Origin: Eleginops maclovinus
Taxonomy: Eukaryota; Chordata; Actinopteri; Perciformes; Eleginopidae
NCBI RefSeq assembly: GCF_036324505.1
Contig: NC_086366.1
Location: 11,029,927 to 11,093,926 of the forward strand
Length of the DNA: 64,000 bases
Direction: 5' to 3'
Part shown: one piece after another, positions 56,111-64,000 of the stretch
Layout: each line of letters opens with the position of its first letter
Position numbering within the stretch: position 1 is the first letter of the stretch
The notes under the pieces: model-generated
The model's database searches: none
Told to the model about the DNA's origin: nothing
Seen by the model: only the letters and a program-made list of their open reading frames with translations
Translations under genes and position numbers: made by a program

Positions 56111-57929
56111 GAAAGAGGGCTATTTTTTTAACCCTCCTCAAACTCAGACATCAATAACATATATTTACATATGATCATAACCGGACCAGTTTCTTGAAAT
56201 ACTCAGTGGCTCGTAAATCTTGAACTACAGGACATATACAGTAAGATATAGACATATGTTTCCTTCAGCTGTTGAAAAGTTGTACCTTACAAGTCATTCT
56301 GATGTTTTTTTTTTCTTTAAAGAGACCAATCGGTTTCATGTGAAATAGTTAATAAGCCTATATATGAAAACATCATGAACACAAACTGTTACCTCAAGGC
56401 TTGTGCTTTGGATTCAATTTGAATATATTTTTCTACCAGCTATATCCATACAAGTATTTCCTTACATAATACAGTAACACTCCTGTTACAAATAGCAGAC
56501 AGTTATTTCCCTTTAAAAGATAAGTTAGCTTTGCATGGTTTAATCCTGTTTTGATTTGCTCAGTAATGTATTACTGATGCGCCTGGCCTGTGTGAGACTC
56601 TCTGGATGAGAGCGCTAAATCAAGCCTCAGCTAACAAGACAGAGGGCATTCAGGGACGCATCAACTTCTTATCCTAAACCAATGTAGTGAAGAGAAGATC
56701 AAAGAAATGACTGTTCCCTTGGTGGCCGGAGCTTTTCCGTCTAACCCTAAACTCTTATGCTCCCTCAGGAAACTGATTGCATTTCAAGAGATCTATCAGT
56801 GGGGTCACTGAGACGATGTTTAGGCTAAAAGTATTATTAGCCTTAACCAAATGAAACATACTGAGGGTCTCAAATTGGATTAACTGAAACTGTGCAAGAG
56901 AAATTGGAAATCATTATCAAGTTTCATTTAATTTCGTGGTGTATTTTTACTCTTCTCCATTGTCATTGTGAAAGACTAAAACATTGATTAAAACTCATTT
57001 GTTATCCTTTAGAACTGCATTCCATGCAAATCATTGTTTTGGTTTTTTTTGGTTGCTGAGCATTTGATGCTTTATCTCAAAGGTAGCTTTACACTTGTTG
57101 CTAAGAATTACTTTCTCCTTCTCTGTCACAACTCATAATATCTCCAATTAGTCCAGGGGGCTGAGCAAGAAAACACCTATTTGCAAGTTGTCTACATTTA
57201 CTTGAAAGATTCAACAACATTTCCACTCTGCATTTTGTAACTGTTTTCTTACGAAGAGAAGGGACAGCAGATAATAATGCAGTATAAGAAAGGCAGGCAG
57301 TAGTGAGGAGTTAATGAAACACACTGGGCCAATATCATGTGAAATCCCCCCAAAAACACGTGCCTATATGTTAATTTTGCACATTGGCGAGTATTGGCGA
57401 GAGAGAAAAATGGTGCGCATGGCTAGCATGATGTAAAAAGTGGTATTTAGTGTAATATACTTCACATTGCTAATATTATAAATTGAACATCTGTTTATTA
57501 TATTAGATCTCATATCTAGAAAATCCATTGCGTAACGGTTGCTAACCCCAATGCTGTCTGACCTCCCTTAGCCTTCAAAGCTAAACGATGGTGGCTCAGT
57601 GCTTAACAGCTGCTATCCTTTTAACTGTGCAGCAAAAGGCTGTTGCTGTTAAGCTATGCTATAGCCATTAGCTGTTGACAATAAGTGCTACAGCCGCTGG
57701 TCTTTTATAGAACCTACGCTGCAGAAGGCTTTTGTTGCTTGAGCTTGGGGCTAGGTGTTAGCTATTTAACATGCAGGCTAATGGAATTGAGGGGTATGGC
57801 TGCTGGCACTATTTATTAATATAATGCATAAGGCTTGTGATGCTGAGTGCTAAAGCTGCTAGCTGTGATGCCCAGGGAAATCCCTGCTGCTGACCTTTCA
57901 GTGACAGGATTAAACCTGACACAGACACA
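56111..57929. other. No gene seen
   Basis: AT-rich at first. 57530-57880 is unusually rich in GCTA/TAGC and GCTG words (for example GTTAGCTATT and GCTGCTAGCTG), suggesting a decayed short repeat. Confidence 0.6.
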
Positions 57930-59180
57930 CACACATGGTAATGAGCGCTTGGAGGGAGAAGGGAAGAAGATGGGAGGGAGGGAAGAAGGGAATTAGAGAG
58001 GAGAATGGCGATGGGAAACACAAGAGAGGGACAGGGATAGGAGAATTAAGAAATTAAAGTGGATGGTCTTGGGGAAAGAAAGGAAGAATCCAGCTCCAGA
58101 ACATAGCTTTGGGGAATAAAAGAAAGAGAGAGAAGAGCTGGAGTGAACTGCAGGAAATGCCTATGGCAGCACTGTCTGTAAAATTAACAAAAGAAGTTGT
58201 CAGCAAAGGACTCCAGGAGAAGGAAAGTTAAAATAATGATGCAAGAAGATCAGAGCAAAAGAGATAAAAGAGGGGATGGGGCGAGTGACCCAAGAAGACA
58301 GGTGTGCAGGAGAATGATGACAGCAGAAGAGAAAAGATATGCAATGATGAAAACACAAACAGATCAGTAGCATGTGGGAAACAACAGGTGACAGAAGACG
58401 GAGACTGAGAGTGGAGAGAAAGATCTGTGAAGATAGAAGAAAAGAAGGGAAGAAGGGTGAGAGCAAGAGAGGATAAAAGATAGCAAGCAGAGCCCACAGC
58501 AATTCCCTCACAACAGTGTCGGTGAGACTGTAATTTAACGCTCCGTCAGGTCGCAATCAGAGCCTGTGTGCATGTGTGTGTGAGCGCATGAGGGTGGGGG
58601 GCAGTTAGATGTGCACCAGAGTCAGAGGGAGGGATGAGGGAACACAAACAAATGAAAAGATGAGCCGACGGGAGATACAGGTAGGGCAAATCTCTGAACT
58701 TTGTCAAGATTTTGTTTCTCCACATCTCTGTTTAGAAACATGCCGCTTTGTGATGGGAAACTTCATAAAATAAGTGAAGTTGAGAAGTCAAATGTGAGAA
58801 GAGTTGCAAGGAACCGCAAGACAAGAAGAAAACAAAACAAAAAAAAAGAAATCAAATATTTGAGTAAAGCTGCGGGGGCATGCAGGAGTGGATGTAGCAG
58901 GAGTGTAGATTTACAGTAGAGAGAGTGAATTTGAGAGAGGAATGAAGAAATGATGAACACAGAAGAGGGAAAAAAGCAAAAATGGGAGAAGGACATTTGG
59001 AGAGGAGGGCAGTCAAGGAGAAAAGGGGATAATAAACAGGGAGATGACGATTGGATAAAATAGAGGCCGAGATGGGACAGTAATGGAGAAGAGAAGAAAG
59101 GGAAAAGGGAGAGCATTCAGAGAGAAGAGACGATGGGATTAGAGCCATGAGGGAGGGAGAGGGGACAAAAATGAGTTTTT
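57930..59180 (+). other. 1.2-kb purine-biased strand domain
   Basis: The plus strand is dominated by GGAG, GAAG and GAGAA words with few pyrimidine runs, in two blocks (57945-58480 and 58610-59160). The minus strand therefore gives several Ser/Leu/Phe-rich open frames of 70-118 codons, which are compositional artefacts. Such tracts can form triplex (H-DNA) structures. Confidence 0.8.
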
Positions 59181-59401
59181 TTTCATCCAGAGTAGAATAA
59201 TCCTCAGAAACTGAAGTGATAAAGGGAGTTCAAAGGACTAGTTAAAATATTTTAAAAAAGGAAAAGAACGTTTTTTTTTTGCATCTGAGCTCAGAAATCG
59301 TAAGGAGAAGTGCCCATTTCAACAACCATGGGGTAGCCGTTACCAAGCTAGACTTTAAAACTTCCGACCAGCTGAAGCGGCACTACTGTAGGACAGGACA
59401 A

Positions 59402-61736
<2,335 letters not shown>

Positions 61737-61797
61737 TACCCCCCCATGTTCTGTGAATGACAATAAACATCTAAACTAAACTAAAACTAAACTAACC
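61737..61797 (+). repeat. Retroposon-like 3' tail with (CTAAA)n
   Basis: A short stretch ending in 'ctgtgaatgacaataaa', followed by tandem CTAAA/CTAAAA units at about 61769-61797. A polyadenylation-like AATAAA followed by a simple pentamer tail is a common 3' end for fish retroposons. It lies only about 50 bp upstream of the LINE fragment, so this is either a nested or adjacent insertion site. The body of the element is not recognisable. Confidence 0.4.
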
Positions 61798-61844
61798 TCA
61801 CACAGAGGCTTGCCTAACTACCAGCTTTAGCTAATGTTCTAGGT

Positions 61845-62326
61845 ATAGGAGTTGAGGAGTGTGAAGCGGCTGGGATGAGGATCAGCACCTCCAAATCTGA
61901 GGCCATGGTTCTCAGCAGGAAACTGATGGACAGTCCACTCCAGGTAGGGAATGAAGCCTTACCCCAAGTGAAGGAGTTCAAGTATCTCGGGGTCTTGTTC
62001 TCGAGTGAGGGAACAATGGAGCGTGAGATGGGCTGGAGAATCGGAGCAGCGGGAGCGGTACTGCAGTCGCTTTACTGCACTGTTGTGACGAAAAGAGAGC
62101 TGAGCCAGAAGGCATGTCCAGCTGGGAAGAAACCAAGGGGTAGACCTAGGACCAGGTGGAGGGATTATATCTCTTCGCTGGCCTGGGAGCGCCTTGGAAT
62201 CCACCAGTCAGAGCTGGTTGATGTGGCCAGGGAAAGAGAAGTTTGGGGCTCTCTGCTGGAGCTGTTACTTCCGCGACCCTAACGGAAAAGCAGGAGAAGA
62301 TGGATGGATGGCTGGATGGATGGATA
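61845..62326 (+). mobile_element. 3' end of a non-LTR retrotransposon (LINE), internally deleted
   Basis: The fragment is 5'-truncated and ends in a short (GATG/TGGA)n tail, as target-primed retrotransposition leaves. Its open frame (M at 61875, readable from about 61848, stop TAA at 62281-62283) encodes reverse-transcriptase C-terminal sequence: TSKSEAMVLSRK, then EFKYLGVLFSSEGTMEREM, then the terminal block RGRPRTRWRDYISSLAWERL and AREREVWGSLLELLLPRP. I recognise this as the end of a LINE protein common in teleosts, but cannot name the clade. Between the VVTKRELSQKA block and the CPAGKKPRGRP block the family normally has several dozen more residues; here the two are joined in frame. The copy cannot be active. 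Confidence 0.85.
61875..62283 (+). pseudogene. LINE reverse transcriptase C-terminal fragment
   Basis: 135 codons with an apparent ATG that is just an internal Met of the retrotransposon frame; the preceding codons (from about 61848) read on in the same frame, so this is not a true gene start. It corresponds to the segment after the RT palm plus the extreme C-terminus, with the middle missing. The catalytic YADD-type motif would lie further upstream and is not present. No cellular role is expected. Confidence 0.82.
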
Positions 62327-62685
62327 CTCTTTAAAACAGCACTGTCTAAAACAAACTCATGCCGGATAGTGCTCCTCAACCCCCTTTTTGGTGTAGAGGG
62401 AGGTATTTGAGATGCCAGTGGGAAGAAAATAGGTTGGTCAAACAGGAGAAGGGAGAAATTCTGTATCATGTACAGCAGCTCTGACCTGCCCGACTCTGCT
62501 GGAGCACTATAGTAATGAGAGCACAGACATCCAGGGGTGAAAGCAGAGCGGACGAGGGAGAGGGTTTGTTTATTGTGTACATTTTAGGAAAGACAATAAA
62601 GTGGAACAGTGGCCAAAAGTCAAAGGACTTTGGCCTGTCTTGCTACCCTGTCCTCCAGGTTGTAATGCACCGTGGTGCTGCCATG

Positions 62686-62700
62686 CCCCCCCCCCCCCCC
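62686..62700. repeat. C15 homopolymer
   Basis: Fifteen consecutive C followed by ACCC, that is, a long G-run on the minus strand. Confidence 0.95.
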
Positions 62701-62843
62701 ACCCATCTTTGCAACCAGCACCACCACCACTATACTTTACTGAGGCTGGGAGGCATTGTGCAGGCTCCTTGGACTGACAGAGCAGAGAGTGCAGACCCCC
62801 AAGGGATTTGAAGAAAAATGTCTGACTAACTGCAAAAGCACAT

Positions 62844-62850
62844 ACACACA

Positions 62851-62909
<59 letters not shown>
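62844..62909. repeat. (CA)n microsatellite
   Basis: 66 bp of CA with TA and AA interruptions near its left end. Confidence 0.97.
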
Positions 62910-62912
<3 letters not shown>

Positions 62913-63806
62913 TAGAAAACACACTGGAGGAACAGTTATAGTGGCAGGAAATGATAGCCATCCCAGCAGGCGATATGTTCGAAGTAGAAAGTATTAATCA
63001 ACAAAAGGATGCTTTAGTGGAGTGCAAACCTGCAAGACAAAGTTATGGTCCCCAGTCTACTGTTAATCGCTGGTTAATAGAAGTCTATAAAAATGCCTAG
63101 ACAAATGAATCAAACTGGACATCTGCTTTAGAGTAATGTGTCTTCTTGTGTAGGAATTACTGCAAAACTGAGCTAAGACGTTTAGTGAATACAGAAATCA
63201 ATAACAAAGAGCTGGCATGAAAAGCGAAGAACTGCAGGTCTCACACTTAAAAAGCAAGTTGACAAGGTGGAATTGCCTCTGTAAACTTGCTGCATATAAA
63301 TAAGCAGAGTAGACTTCTGTAATTCAAAACTGATCACATTACAAAGACAACTGCATCATAAACAGTGCTATACCAATAATGTAATTATTCGAGAAGCTGT
63401 GCGAATGTAGTTTAGTAGTTAGGACGCACTGGCTTCTGCAAGGAAAAATGGATCCCAAACTATCGCCGGAGGAAAACAAAACTTCTGCCTTCATTAAAAT
63501 ATAATCCTCATGTTTGAATGCAAAACCACATTTTGCAGACCAAAAATGTACTGTGCAACCCATTTTTTGTTGAGTCTATCCTATAGTGCACTCTTCTGAT
63601 TTTTAGTGAAAGCAATGTCCCATAAAGCCAGGGAAATTTCAACACAGAGACATGCAGGAAAAAAATCCTCCCGTGAAAACGACCTATTTTCCAGTCCAAG
63701 GTCATTGAGCCTGATCTGCACAGTGGACACAATCTTTCAAATCTTTCATTTAAACATTGGACATGTGGTGTGAGCCAGGGTGCAAGATGAACAGAAAATA
63801 GCAGAA

Positions 63807-63932
<126 letters not shown>

Positions 63933-64000
63933 GCCTGTGTAAGCAGCTCCAAGAATAATACCTTCCTAACTGCATATATATTGCAAGTATTATTTATATA

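Larger units (their letters stand above)
62327..63806. other. No gene seen
   Basis: Unique sequence holding the C15 run and one CA array; the open frames around them are repeat-driven. Confidence 0.65.

Noticed and set aside
58200..59148. Several Ser/Leu/Phe-rich minus-strand frames resembling membrane proteins
   Set aside because: They follow from the purine-rich plus strand, overlap in several frames, and lack any family motif.

Overview
The window reads as non-coding DNA from a ray-finned fish, most likely a percomorph teleost. The signs are long, frequent (CA/TG)n arrays, a Tc1-type DD34E transposon with long terminal inverted repeats, a Tc1-derived MITE, remnants of teleost-type LINE, SINE and LTR repeats, general AT-richness and CpG depletion. 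I found no intact cellular protein-coding gene, tRNA, rRNA or CRISPR array. Most long open frames are His-Thr or Cys-Val translations of CA/TG arrays, Ser/Leu/Phe-rich translations of polypyrimidine strands, or shadows of the transposon.

Layout. 1-18 kb: AT-rich unique sequence with eight long CA/TG arrays. One pair (6176-6573) sits in a perfect 33-bp inverted duplication, and a 220-bp TA-flanked MITE lies at 8168-8387. 18.0-18.9 kb: a minus-strand LTR-like repeat followed by a GC-rich, CTG-bearing, CCAAT-containing segment. 19-37 kb: mainly unique AT-rich sequence with several stretches resembling vertebrate conserved non-coding DNA, and a diverged ~270-bp sequence present twice (31366-31641 and 34529-34800). 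37.9 kb: a decayed interspersed repeat. 40.5-41.9 kb: the only CpG-dense interval. It has TATA-like motifs and consensus splice donors pointing both ways and is the best candidate for a promoter with untranslated first exons; any gene bodies would lie mostly in introns here or outside the window. 46.6-47.5 kb: a near-identical 285-bp tandem duplication and a decayed tRNA-derived SINE. 50.3 kb: an 84-nt near-perfect hairpin. 52.4-54.0 kb: a complete Tc1-like element (1605 bp, TA target duplication) whose transposase is broken by one frameshift. 57.9-59.2 kb: a purine-biased domain. 61.8-62.3 kb: the 3' end of a LINE with an apparent in-frame internal deletion. 63.8 kb: a long (CTGT)n array.

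I see no multi-gene system working together. The more unusual items are structural: the inverted duplication around the CA/TG arrays, the 50.3-kb hairpin, the duplicated 31.4/34.5-kb sequence and the possible divergent promoter. All repeat-family assignments come from recognition, not from a database search.
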